NCBI GenBank assembly: GCA_025617745.1
Contig: CM046858.1
Coordinates: 27,784,453 to 27,848,452, forward strand
DNA from: Heliocidaris erythrogramma
Taxonomy: Eukaryota > Echinodermata > Echinoidea > Camarodonta > Echinometridae
Direction of reading: 5' to 3'
DNA: 64,000 nt
Positions 1 through 10,778 of this stretch are shown here, in pieces. How positions within the stretch are numbered: position 1 is the stretch's first letter; the number at the start of each line of letters is the position of its first letter. The position numbers were made by a program, and so were the translations under genes. A model generated the notes under the pieces. The model saw only the letters and a program-made list of their open reading frames with translations, was not told the origin of the DNA and did not search any database.

Positions 1-168
1 AAGGTAAGAAATAAAAACAATTTAAGCAAAGACTAATTTATTCATCACAAGATCAATGAATGAAACTATTTCAATATCGAATCGAACTTATTCTATTAAA
101 GAAAGCACTTCCTTTGCATTTGAAATAGTTATTACTTATTTGGACCTTTCTTACTTTTTTATTCACAG

Positions 169-3062
169 ATATCACACGAACTTTCCTGAAGTTTTCATTA
201 ATTTTGTTCATGTTTGTGATGGCATTTGGATTGACCTTCTATGCTCTACTGATGAATCAGGTATACAGGATGAATGCATCATACATGCAATCATGAGTTG
301 CAATCAAACACGATCTAAGCATCGGCCAATCAGAATTCACCTTTCATCGAGTCACCGCATAAACCTTGACTACGATTGATTTGTAATGATTAATAGTACT
401 TAAGGATGAACAAAAATATATGATCCACCTTTCAAAGAATCCAAACTAAAACCTCGATCCTGATTGGTTGATAACCAAATATTTGTGTCGCAAATCGCTG
501 TTCTGCTGATGATTTGAGTATCACAGTGAGAATTCGAATGAGCAATTTGCGGGTTCCCCTTTGCCTTGAATTCAACGTACATAATTATCAAATCTGGTAT
601 CTAACCTGTCTGATAGTCTTTGGACTTAATTAAGATTTTCCTGACAAACACAATTAGTCCATGAATTGTAATTTGTGACCATAGAAAACTACTTTCGTCA
701 AGATCATGAAGATATTTGCAGTGGAAAAGTGACCATTAATCCTGAGCGAAAGCTTATTAGCACAACAAAAAGAGATATTTTAATGCTAAATAACAACGAA
801 GTATACAACATGGATCTTGAAAATTACATGAATGCATCCATTTTCGATATAAATATGTTTGTTACCATAGTAGCACAATGATTAATTTATCTATGGTTGT
901 TGTTTTGTTATTCTTACCGATGTTAGAATGCGTTCCACACTCTTGGTGATTCCATCGCTAAGACAATCGTCATGATGCTAGGCGAGTTGGAGTTTAACAG
1001 CATATTCTTTGGACAAGCATCCTTAGAATTTCTTATCCCATCACTAGACCCTGTCAACGCAGGAGAGACCTCTGTGAATCTGGTTGCACTGACCAAATTT
1101 TTCTTCCTTCTCTTCATCATTCTCATGCCGATTCTAATGATGAACATGTTGGTGAGTTTCAGAATGTTGACCAAGTTTTTACTATGTGGCCTTATCATAA
1201 TTTTTAGTCTACATTAAAAAAAAAAGAAAAGCAATAAGGAGGAGCACGTTTTCTTTTTGTGCACCTATGGAATATCTAAAGGTTTTAAAATGGGGGTACG
1301 GGCCGGTTGCGACCCAAAAAGCTGTCAGTGGTTTTAAAAAGAAGTTGAGTTTCTGTAACTTCCAGTACTGAGATCGGCTGCGCAGTGTAATGCATACAAG
1401 CATACTGATCTATTTTGATACAACTATGCAGGAATAAGATAAAAGAAATGAAGATTTTAAAGATAGCTAGTGATTTTTTTTCGTATTACCATGATTTTCT
1501 TTTCAGGTCGGTCTAGCAGTCGACAATATCCAAGCTATTCAAGCCAAGGCTAACCTTCACCGCCTTACGATGCAGGTGAGTTGCAGGCACGACCCTCGAG
1601 AAATTTGAATGGGGTTGTCTGACTAAATTTGCCAACAGGTTAGCCGAAAGTTTCCCTCCTAATGTAAAACAAAAGTTTCTTGGAATTTCAAATTTGCCGA
1701 CGACAGGAAAAAAGAAGAGGTCCCCAGATTTTCATATTTGCCGACAGGAGTTACCGACACAAGTTGATGCTTTTTTCAAATTTGTCGAATTTGTGGATTG
1801 GTGTCAAACACCAATCCAGTACCCTCCTGGAGAGTGTGAAAATACAAACTCTTCGAAGAATAGAACTAGTAGTTCCTATGATGCGAGAAAATGTATCTTT
1901 ATGGGGAGCGTAAGTATACCTGTGCGAAAACGTTAAGTATACGTTTGATAAGGTCTCCGAAGCAGTTTGTCTTATATTATATTCGAAAACTGATTCACAA
2001 TTCGATTTTTGTCCCGTTAAGAATATGGAATTTTACATGATTTGAATATTCCGATTTTATTTTTTAATCATGACGTGATTATTTTGACGGCTTTTGTCGA
2101 GTAAAATACAAACGTCTGATTTTGCCAGTTTTGTATATATATTTTTCCAGTTGTTTCTGTTGGTGTTAGGCTGAGGCCTAGTATTACCTAATTTATTCCT
2201 GAGGTCCCTTAACTTAAGGCAGGTATAAGTAGGACTTAATATTTCCCATATAACTCCGTGAGCATCTCGATTGTACAGGTTGATATGGTAATGGAGCTGC
2301 AAGGTCGCTTTCCACTTTGGGTTTGGCGATCTTCTGTCGTCCGCAGAAAGTCTTTCGTCGTGGATGAGACAAAGTTCGGCAAGTGGATGCAGCAGGTGAC
2401 TGCATTGAGGAAAGAGCTCAAGAAAGCAATTTCAATCTGCAATAACAAACAGGTTCGGTAAAAATCAGTGGCTTATCCACATAATGATAAACAAGGGTAA
2501 AAATCTCCCTGGATTTGTGTGTGCGTTGAGGGGGGGGGGGGGGCCTCAAACGATGTATCTTGCTAGAGACCCATTGCAAGTTGTTCTGTATTATTTTATT
2601 GGGTGTCAAACGGCGGAGGAGGGATACGCCTGCTCCATCCCGCACTAGATACCCCATTTCTGTAGCGATTGCCATGTACTTTTGTCATTAAATTTGCCCA
2701 GTTTTATTTGTGTTAAAATCTCCTTTTAACATTTTAAAGTTCTTGAACGGACATGCGTTACACCTACAGAGTGAATACTAGGACCTAAACCCTCAATATC
2801 TTTGTTCATGCAGCTCTCACAGCCGCGTTCAGGTTCTGATCGGATCAAGGACATCACAGTGAAGGTAAGAGAGGCGATTCTGGAGATGCGAGAACTCTAT
2901 GGGAAACGAGTGGAGACGCTAGAGCATGTACAGAACTCACAGAAAGGCATCCACAACCGACTAGCTCATCTCGAAGACAACATGAAGAATCTGCTAAAGA
3001 AGGTGGACACGTTGTTCGAAAAGATAACACATCAAAAAGAAGAGACATTCTCAGATGTTTAG
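169..3062 (+). CDS. TRPA-type cation channel, C-terminal exons (5' end outside window)
   Basis: Five exons join in frame: 169-260, 927-1151, 1507-1575, 2279-2452 and 2814-3062 (stop TAG 3060-3062), each bounded by AG/GT. The product is the last ~268 residues of a TRPA1-like channel in the plasma membrane. Exon 1 encodes S5 (RTFLKFSLILFMFVMAFG). Exon 2 encodes the pore helix and filter region (TIVMMLGELEFNSIFF) and S6 (FFLLFIILMPILMMNML). Exon 3 is the TRP-like helix after S6 (GLAVDNIQAIQAKANLHRL), close to vertebrate TRPA1 GLAVGDI. Exon 4 continues with a basic stretch (PLWVWRSSVVRRKS). The last exon is helical and heptad-rich, like the TRPA coiled coil. The ankyrin repeats and S1-S4 must lie left of the window. 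Which TRPA subfamily it belongs to cannot be settled from this fragment. Family call is firm; splice sites are by eye. Confidence 0.88.
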
Positions 3063-3259
3063 ATCGTAAAACGTTGACGTTTTTACAAAGGATCCGGGCT
3101 AACTCGGCACTGTAGGATAACTCTGCCTCGGGCTGCGATATCAAAAAAAGAAAAAGAAAAAAATAGTCCGGTGTGTAGCTTATCGCCGCCCGATGCCGAG
3201 TAATAGCCCGACCCCCGTACGAACCGTCACATACCTTCCGCGTATGTATATAGGCCTAT

Positions 3260-3624
3260 ATGCTATATTTCGTAATCGCATACTGTTTAAACTACTTGTC
3301 TTTGCCTATAAATGCTTCTATGGAATAGCCCCAGAATACTTATCTGAATTGTTCAGTTCATACCAGCCAGCTCGTACCTTAAGGTCAAGCACAAAAAATC
3401 TTTTAAGGCTATGCTTAAGAAGCATTTATTCAACACTTGATTTGCATGCATATGAACCCAGTGCCGAACACCAAATGTACTTTGTTTTTCTTGCTTTAAA
3501 GCAGTTCTATATATTCTATATGCTGTTCTTTCTTTTTCTGCTATACAAGCGCATAGGGACATGCCGAGGCAATGTGTTATGCGCTATACAAGAACTGAAT
3601 ATTATTATTATTTTTTTTTTTTCT
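3260..3624 (+). mobile_element. 3' fragment of a CR1/L2-like LINE
   Basis: The frame reading RILFKLLVFAYKCFYGIAP, then PEYLSELF and RTLRSSTKN, is the usual C-terminal tail of CR1/L2-group reverse transcriptase ORFs. The expected terminal segment (KSFKAMLKKHLFNT) continues in another frame, so the copy is frameshifted. The 3' end runs into a short ATT repeat and T-tract at 3598-3622, typical of these LINEs. It lies just downstream of the TRPA stop codon. Clade assignment is tentative. Confidence 0.6.
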
Positions 3625-4064
3625 AGGGCCAGTCGTTTGGGAGTTAGACGTTTATAAAGGGGTTTTCAAACATTATTGTTGACAAAGGAAAAGTAACCTC
3701 GTCTTAAATTTATTTTTTTTAAACAGCAACAAATGTCTGACAAACAAAAATGGCGAGCAAAAAGCCAATTGTTACAATTTACAAGGTAATTTGTTGCAAT
3801 AATACTGTAAAATAATTCCTAAATATGAATTTAGCGAGCTCTAATATTGAAAAAAGGTGGCACCTGCTTTTCACAACGTTTGTAGTTTGGAAACTATGAG
3901 ATGTCAAGTTTTTACAATCAATTAGATTGAAATCTCGCTCTATATCTCTTGTAAAAGTGAATATTGACAGTGAATAATGTACTATTTTACTGCATAAGCT
4001 TTAAAGATGATTATTGCCAACTCTATTCACAGAGTACATGTATTAAGATTCGCTTTCTGGCCTG

Positions 4065-4275
4065 AATTCTCGAAAAATTTTCGGAATTTACGAACCTTCG
4101 GGAATATGAACCCCTTTTCATTTTCGGAATTATGAACCCTATATATTTCATTTAAAGAATTACGCGTCGGAATAACGAAACTTCGGAGTAATGCATCAAA
4201 TGTTCGGAATTATGAACCCCCTGCTATGGGAAATTTGTGTTTTGGAATTACGAACCTTCCATTACGAAACTTCGG
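4065..4275. repeat. degenerate tandem repeat of a TTCGGAATTAYGAACC-like unit
   Basis: Roughly eight diverged units related to TTCGGAATTATGAACCC occur in about 210 bases, for example TTTTCGGAATTTACGAACC, TTCGGGAATATGAACC and TTTTGGAATTACGAACC. Spacing is irregular (about 20-35 bases) and all copies are in the same orientation. No ORF and no CRISPR-like spacing. Function unknown. Confidence 0.6.
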
Positions 4276-4834
4276 TAAAAGGACATACATGTAACCTTCG
4301 AATGATGGGACGGACAATGGGAAAGCTGCAGGGAAACATCCGATGTCTGAACAATCATCTATAAAATATATGGACGCTTTTAGCCAAACTTTTGATTTTT
4401 CTCCCAAAGATTCAGCAGAATATGATGATGTAAATCTATAGGGACGTTATTATGTGACTCTCTTATGTGTCGTTGAATAATGCTTGCGATATTTAACCTT
4501 AATTATTCTCAGATGTCTGTTTACAGCTAATATTTCAACAGCAAACTCATTCTCCTTGGATTCTCGTGTTTTCTTTTTGTGGATTTGTTGCAATAAAATG
4601 GATCAATGTAATGTATGTAGGCTCTGCTTTTAAAAACATCTTTTTTTAAGTACTGAATTGATGAAAAATTTATCACTTTTGTATATATTTAACATGTTTA
4701 ACATCGACGCACTTTGGGGTTGTTGGTGTGGTATATGCAGGTCTGATGTCATGCAAATTTAAAAGAAAGTGTCAGATCCTGGAACACTATTACGTAACTC
4801 ATGAGAGGTTTCGCATCACCGCACTCAAAACAAA

Positions 4835-5009
4835 GGATCCAATTAGTTGGCTAATCAAAAGAACTTGCCTTCACATTTGCAAAACAAAAGATCTCGTTAG
4901 TTAACCAGTCAAAGCAGCTCCAGATATTGTAAAGCGTTAGCGCTGACACCTGGATCCTATATAAGCAACCCATATAAATAGCCGAATACCTTCAAATATT
5001 ATCATTCAA
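4835..5009 (+). promoter_or_regulatory. histone-type promoter (CCAAT, GATCC, TATA, cap motif)
   Basis: CCAAT is at about 4838, GATCC at 4953-4957, a TATATAAG at about 4958 and a TATAAATA at 4973-4980. A TCATTCAA at 5002-5009 lies about 30 bases after the second TATA box. GATCC just upstream of TATA and a YCATTCR cap motif are classic for sea urchin replication-dependent histone genes (family knowledge). Only the sequence match is seen; activity is inferred. Confidence 0.65.
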
Positions 5010-5065
5010 CTCTTCACCTTCGTTTGATGCTGTTGATCTCTCTCTCGTCTTCCAACCAATCAACC

Positions 5066-5239
5066 ATGGCTCGTCGCATTATGCTGGCTCAAAGAAGCGA
5101 AGGAGTGAAGCTTTCCAGCCCGCCGATTCCGGGTAGCAGTGCTCCCATCACCAAGTCTCCGGGTGCGGCCCAAGCTGGTGCCCAGGGCTCGAATGCCCAA
5201 GCGATGGTACCTCACAAGAATACCTCAAAGTCACTCTAG
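5066..5239 (+). CDS. small intronless gene with histone-mRNA signals; product not recognised
   Basis: This 57-residue ORF starts at an ATG in good context (CAACCATGG) and ends at TAG 5237-5239. It begins MARRIMLAQRSEGVK and continues as a Ser/Pro/Ala/Gln-rich tail ending HKNTSKSL. It is mildly basic, with no histone fold, signal peptide or membrane segment. An in-frame ATG at 5027 would add 13 residues, but its context is poorer. The leader from the predicted cap is about 63 bases. Promoter and 3' signals are those of replication-dependent histone genes, so the mRNA is predicted to be non-polyadenylated and linked to S phase. I recognise no histone: the start MAR is shared with H3 but nothing after it matches. 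Alternatives: a diverged orphan, a sperm- or egg-type basic peptide, or a histone-derived pseudogene. Signals are clear; function is unknown. Confidence 0.6.
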   Translation: MARRIMLAQRSEGVKLSSPPIPGSSAPITKSPGAAQAGAQGSNAQAMVPHKNTSKSL

Positions 5240-5271
5240 ACTTGTTTTCCAGCTCTCCTTTGGAGCAAGAC

Positions 5272-5306
5272 GGTTCTTTTCAGAGCCACGATATATCCAT
5301 GAAAGA
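5272..5306 (+). terminator. histone 3' stem-loop and purine-rich downstream element
   Basis: GGTTCTTTTCAGAGCC at 5272-5287 folds into a 6-bp stem (one U-G pair) with a UUUC loop. It is preceded by CAAGAC and followed by ACGA, close to the canonical histone 3' end (GGCTCTTTTCAGAGCCACCA). CATGAAAGA at 5298-5306 matches the U7 snRNA target CAAGAAAGA with one change, at the usual distance. It starts 33 bases after the stop codon of the 57-residue ORF. Confidence 0.8.
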
Positions 5307-5309
5307 ATT

Positions 5310-8300
5310 GTGATTAAGAGTCAAAATAATTTGGTTACCTTCTTGTATCTAATGAATATAAAATAAATGCCTATACGAATGAATCACAAGGCTTGTGATG
5401 ATGTCGCCATAGCAAGACGATTATGAAATACATTTCATAATGATAAAATAATAATTATATGCGTAACTCTCTTCAGTCATAGGTGTACAAGACGAGAATT
5501 TTGGGGCTACGTTACCGTAATTAGCCAAAGGTTAGACTGAAACTAATGCACCAATTACTATAATTATGAAAAAGGGTTAACATTGTTTGCCCTCTAGCTA
5601 TACACGCTCCCTCGAAAAAAAGTTGAAAATCGGGAATCTGATGGCGAAATTGTGCCCCTGTTGTCCATCATTTTCTATGCGATAATGTAAGTTGGAAAAA
5701 ACGTTATCTCTTTTCCCCGTCTCTCTTCCGACTCTCATTGTAAATGAAGCGATGTTAACAAAAGAAATCAAAACTAGATGTAATTATTTCTGAAAGCCTT
5801 ATCCTATCAAGCTAATAAAAATAACTATATTCATTTATTTTCAAAGCAAAAATTAAAAGAGATTCAATGATCAGAAATAAATCGTTGACTGTTGAAAAAA
5901 GACGTTTGAAAGGTTCACCCCAAGAAATTTGAAACTAATATACATGTATAGACGTTTTGGCTTCTTTCTATGTAGTACACGCGGATTTGTTTTCTGAGTG
6001 TGTTTTTTAATAGGGCACTTGGTGGAAAGTAAAAAAATCATCCCAATGTTATATTGGACAGAAAATAGATCACTGCCTGATACGGGTTTGTTTTAATTAG
6101 TAATTTTGATATAAACAAGACGGTAATTTAAATATTTCTTTATGGAACAAGAATCATAACTGGAATGAAAAAGTAGCTTTCATTATCGGGTAGAATGGTT
6201 GATGATAATGATGACGTTGTCCATTAGTGTGCAATGAACAGCATGTTCTCGTATTGCCGTCATTTTTTTTTTTAATTATCAAGAAGCTGAAACAATTTAC
6301 TGTACTTGTTTCGCGCCTGTCTTGTTGCATGGTAAGGGGTATAAGCCAGACGATTTACTTTCAGACAAAAAGCCGGAACTTAGGGTAATAAAAAAACAAA
6401 AACAATAGCAGCTATATCCTGGCACCCTCAACATAAAGAAGCTAGCATCTATAAGGACATGATTGGCAAGTCGAGGTCATCATCTTTTGAAAGATGCTCA
6501 TTAAAAAGACATTTACGAACGATTAAGGACTAATACGATGACAAGGTGCGATGAACACCTGTATATAAATGGAAGGGTTTGGGTTTGAGTGCCATTCTAT
6601 TTCCAAAATAATTGAAATTCTTTCTGTAAAGGACCGAGTTCACAATTTAAAGTGTAAAGACACCATGGGGTGCGAGGATATAATTATGCGCACCCGGCAC
6701 CAGCATATTTTTTTGTTTTCATGACGCTGAATACTAGGGCTAATATTAATTTATGGACATCAATGTTTAGCCCGGCGCACACTATACGATCCGACTGCGA
6801 CCCGATTTTCGAACAAATTGCAGTTTGCATTAAATGAAAGTTTAAAAAAGTAAAATTATCTCATTTGTAGTTAGGAATAATGATACGAATACTAATATCG
6901 AAATTTTGGTTAACTACAATTCTTCTGGTTAGAGTAAAGGCCAAATTGGCTTCAAATCTTAGTCGATCGCAAGATTGGTATGACGTTACTACTATTTGGA
7001 ATTGAATTCGCTTTTATTCCTACACGGGGGCTCGCAGTAGCCCGGAATTTCGATTTTAGTATTCATACTACTATTCAGAACTTTGATCACGAAGATTTTA
7101 CATGTTTGAAGGTTCATATCAAATGTTATAACAACTTTTCCCAAAATCGCATCGTAGTCAGATCGTGCAGTGTGCCCCGGGCTTTACTTGTTAGGAAATG
7201 GGAAAGTGTAATATCAATGACACCCCTCCCCTCCCCTCTCTCTCTCTCTCTCTCTCCCACTACCCTCTTTCTCTGCCTCTCTCTCTCTCTCTCTCACACA
7301 CATTTCTCTGAATAAATAAAAGAAAAGGAACAATCACTCTTTTCTTCCTTATACAAAACACATTCGATTCTTCCCATCTTGAGAAAAACGATAATATACA
7401 TGTATGTAGTAGATATCGAAGCCTCATATTTTATGTTTCCGAAGTTTTATTATTCCACATAACTAGAAACGGTATTGCAAAGGAAGCAATAAAAGTAAAG
7501 CACACAAAACAATAAAAACAGTAAAAGAACAAAACAAAACTACAGCAAAAATTACCCTGTCAACGACAAAGCAATGTTAAAAGAATGTTATGAATACAAC
7601 ACTTTTCAATCAAAGCATAGATAATATACGAATGTAAAATAAACAGGTTTTAAACAAATTGCAATATTTCTTTTATTATGCACTATTTGGCTGTTTGATT
7701 GTTAAATATATGCCAGTGACATAACTATGCTACGAAATTGACAAATCTGGGACACATATTTTTTATGTTCATGGCTTTCTGATGACATAAGTCCAAGGTT
7801 ACGTAAGAGACTTTCAACATCAGATTTATCATATCATATCAAATTCGAAATGGGTTTATTTACATGAACAAGACATTCTATACTAGTAATTAAATGACAA
7901 AAATAACATATTGCAATTTTTGAGAAGTTCTTTTTGATGAAAATTAGTACTTTTAATCCTCTCATGAATCAAATTCAAGTATCATTAATTATAATCTAAA
8001 TATCATCTTAAATTTCATCATAATTCTATAATGTATTGGATACAGTACAGTGTCAATGTCACATTGTGTAACTATTTTGAACAATTACAATATACCATTG
8101 CCAATTTTGTTAATTCAGCTTGTAAATCTTACATTTAAATTTGTACAAAATAGAAAATGAATACTCAAGAAACATGATGCGTTGGTATGCCAAAAATTGT
8201 TTTGACTCTATTCTTATTTTCCTTTACCTGATTGTAAAGTACTTCCCAGTATTGGTGAATAACACAGATTTGGTGAAAATTTGTTTGATTTTATTGGTGC

Positions 8301-9773
8301 ATCTTAGAAATAGTTTTCTTTACTTAGCCTTGAAAATTATAATAGGACAACAAAAGTCCCAATCCAATCAGGGTATTTATGTAGTGCCAATATCTATCTA
8401 GTTGCCTAATGAAAGGCGCTGTTGAGACTGAAAAACTACCAAAATATCTGTTCATGATTCTACCTGGGAAAGACAAAAAATATATGACAGTTGTAAGCAA
8501 TCTGAAATAGGTATGTCTTGAGTTTAGTTCTGAAAACAAATAGCTGGTCACAGGAGCAAAATCATTTTTTTAAGTGGGCATAATGGCATATACATAATCA
8601 GTAACATAACAGAATAAAATGGGGAAAACAAGGCAATCAGCGCAATTCTTAAATATGACATCTACCTGTCCTCTAGAAAGAAAAAAAATCATTTGATATG
8701 TACAAAGCATGAACTCTTGAATTGATTTATAATGAAAACAGTATACCAAGGGATTTTTAATCCCAAATTAAAACTGTTTCTCTCTTGAGCCAGCCACCAG
8801 CACATGGTTTAATGTACAAGCAGTGATGAAATACTTCCTTGAATACATGATACTTATATTTCTTTTGAATAGAAGTCATTTCAGAAACTCTCTTCTTCAC
8901 AGTGCAAAATTCAGCATTAATATTCTACATACTCAAGGCTTGTTTCTGAGAAATGAAATGCTTGTGGTAAGAATAAAGTCCCACTTATAGAAAAACATGA
9001 TGCTTGAAACAATATGAACAAGTTTACTTTACAACATATTTCAGATGATGCAGCCTCTATTATAGTCAATTTCATACATCCATTAAACATTTTGTAATGT
9101 ACCATCAATAAACTTAAACTATCATGTGGTGCAGATGGGATATTTACACTACTATTTCAATCATGATGGATTCCCTTCTTGAATTTTTCCCCCCTTTCTG
9201 TTTTCAGCCAAATGGGAAATTGTGTTGCAATTTATTTTTCAGCGGAGTATTCCAAATCATTATTTTATGAGGGTCAATCCGGGGAGAGTTGGCATGCCTT
9301 CTGCATCGCACAAAAATAAATGAATGACCGTCCAATATTTTCATTTAAAAACAACCCCTCAATACAAGTGCGTACGAGGGTTCTTAATTACTACATATAC
9401 ATGATCAACTCCTTAAAAAATAATCTTTAAAGTTTCTCTCGAAAAGCAGTTCCACTGCCAGTTTTCAAGAACAAACTCTAAACTGATAACTAAAGTGCCC
9501 TCCCCCCCCCCCGAAGAAGTTTTGATAATGCTGAATTGACGAAGATCATGGTCTAGTACATTGCTTTTGGCAGCATTTGGTAGGTGATCTAGCTAATTGT
9601 GCAGCATCTAATTTTCTAACATCATCAGGAAACTAAAGAAAGCCTTATCCCCTTCACGAAAAAACTGCAATGTGGTTAAAAAAAATTTGATCCTGAGCCC
9701 TGAATATATATATCATACCCATGACCATACTAAAAGTTTCTGCACCACTGGGCCCATTTTTGTTACAATACCA
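5310..9773. other. AT-rich intergenic stretch, no gene seen
   Basis: No ORF here has recognisable similarity or convincing splice signals. It contains a CT-rich microsatellite at about 7235-7295 and A/T homopolymers. It separates the small histone-signal gene from the 3' end of OTC. Confidence 0.5.
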
Positions 9774-9775
9774 TA

Positions 9776-10439
9776 TGTGACCCTCCACCACAAAACGACC
9801 AATAAGTCGCAATGGGAGTTTTAGAGTAAACTGCTGAAAAAGATGGTGTGGGGTGGAAATTTTTTAGTTTAAGTTTTTTGTATTTTCTGAAAGTTCATAT
9901 ATAAATCTACCATCTAACAAAATTTCAGGGTAAAATACCATGTTGAAATGTGTTTTTTACTCTCATTCAAAATGACCATTTTTTCCTGGACATTCAAACT
10001 TTGTGTGTCAACTTGACAGAATTGCATGTACTTCACGTCGCTTTTCTCGTATAGCTTAGAAACTATGCACTGTCTGATATTCAAAATGTAAAGAAACATA
10101 GAAATATATCCATTCTGTGTGACAAGGTATGGAAAGTTTCAACCCAATCCAATTAGTATTTCACAGTGTACGCTACAGAGTTTTGACTCAACCTTTTGTG
10201 TGACAAACAATAGCACACAGATTAGGCACTCTTTAATGGTCACTCATCTTAAGAGCCCGTTTTCTCTTTTGGTCATTAGCCTGTCTGACACGTTGACATT
10301 CTCATTGTTTACAAGGGTTTGCTTAGTCCATACAAGACAAGTTATATATCATTTTAAAGCTTAGAATCTAAGCTTTCAAAATTAAAAAAAAACAATCCAA
10401 ATTCCCGACTTATTGGTCGTTTTGTGGTGGAGGGTCACA
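9776..10439. mobile_element. 664-bp non-autonomous DNA transposon, TA target duplication
   Basis: Perfect 34-bp terminal inverted repeats (9776-9809 and 10406-10439) start TGTGACCCTCCACCACAAAA. They are flanked by TA at 9774-9775 and 10440-10441, which suggests a Tc1/mariner-type mover. The repeat arguably extends into the flank because CCATA/TATGG is itself complementary. No coding potential. A decayed relative of nearly equal size sits at 18896-19567. Confidence 0.75.
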
Positions 10440-10778
10440 TATGGCATTTCATGCCAAGAGTTAAGGAAAAACAAATCTCCCACTTCCCTGCACGTATTAC
10501 ATTCCCTAAATTAGCAATATGTCAAAAGTTTTTCTTAATAAATTTTTATCCATACAAAGTGTGACATTTGCAGCTGTACAGGACTTTTTTACTAAAAAAA
10601 AAATAGTAACAGAGTTGCCAATTTGAAACATATAAGCTGTCCAATCTCATCCTTAGTAACTTCTTTGTCGAGAATAATATAGGTTTAAGCTCTAACCCTA
10701 ACCAGAATCTATCAGTTTACTATATATGTTATTGAATGTAATTGATGTTTTACCTACACAATACTGACTTGAATGATG

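Noticed and set aside
675-881. ORF between TRPA exons as an extra exon
   Set aside because: Joining exon 169-260 directly to 927-1151 keeps frame and TRPA homology; the ORF has no similarity or suitable splice sites.
4065-4275. CRISPR-like array
   Set aside because: Units are degenerate, spacing is irregular, and the DNA is animal.
5066-5140. Weak resemblance of RRIMLAQRSEGVKLSS to the H4 stretch RRLARRGGVKRIS
   Set aside because: Too short and gapped, and nothing on either side matches H4; kept only as a reason to test for histone ancestry.
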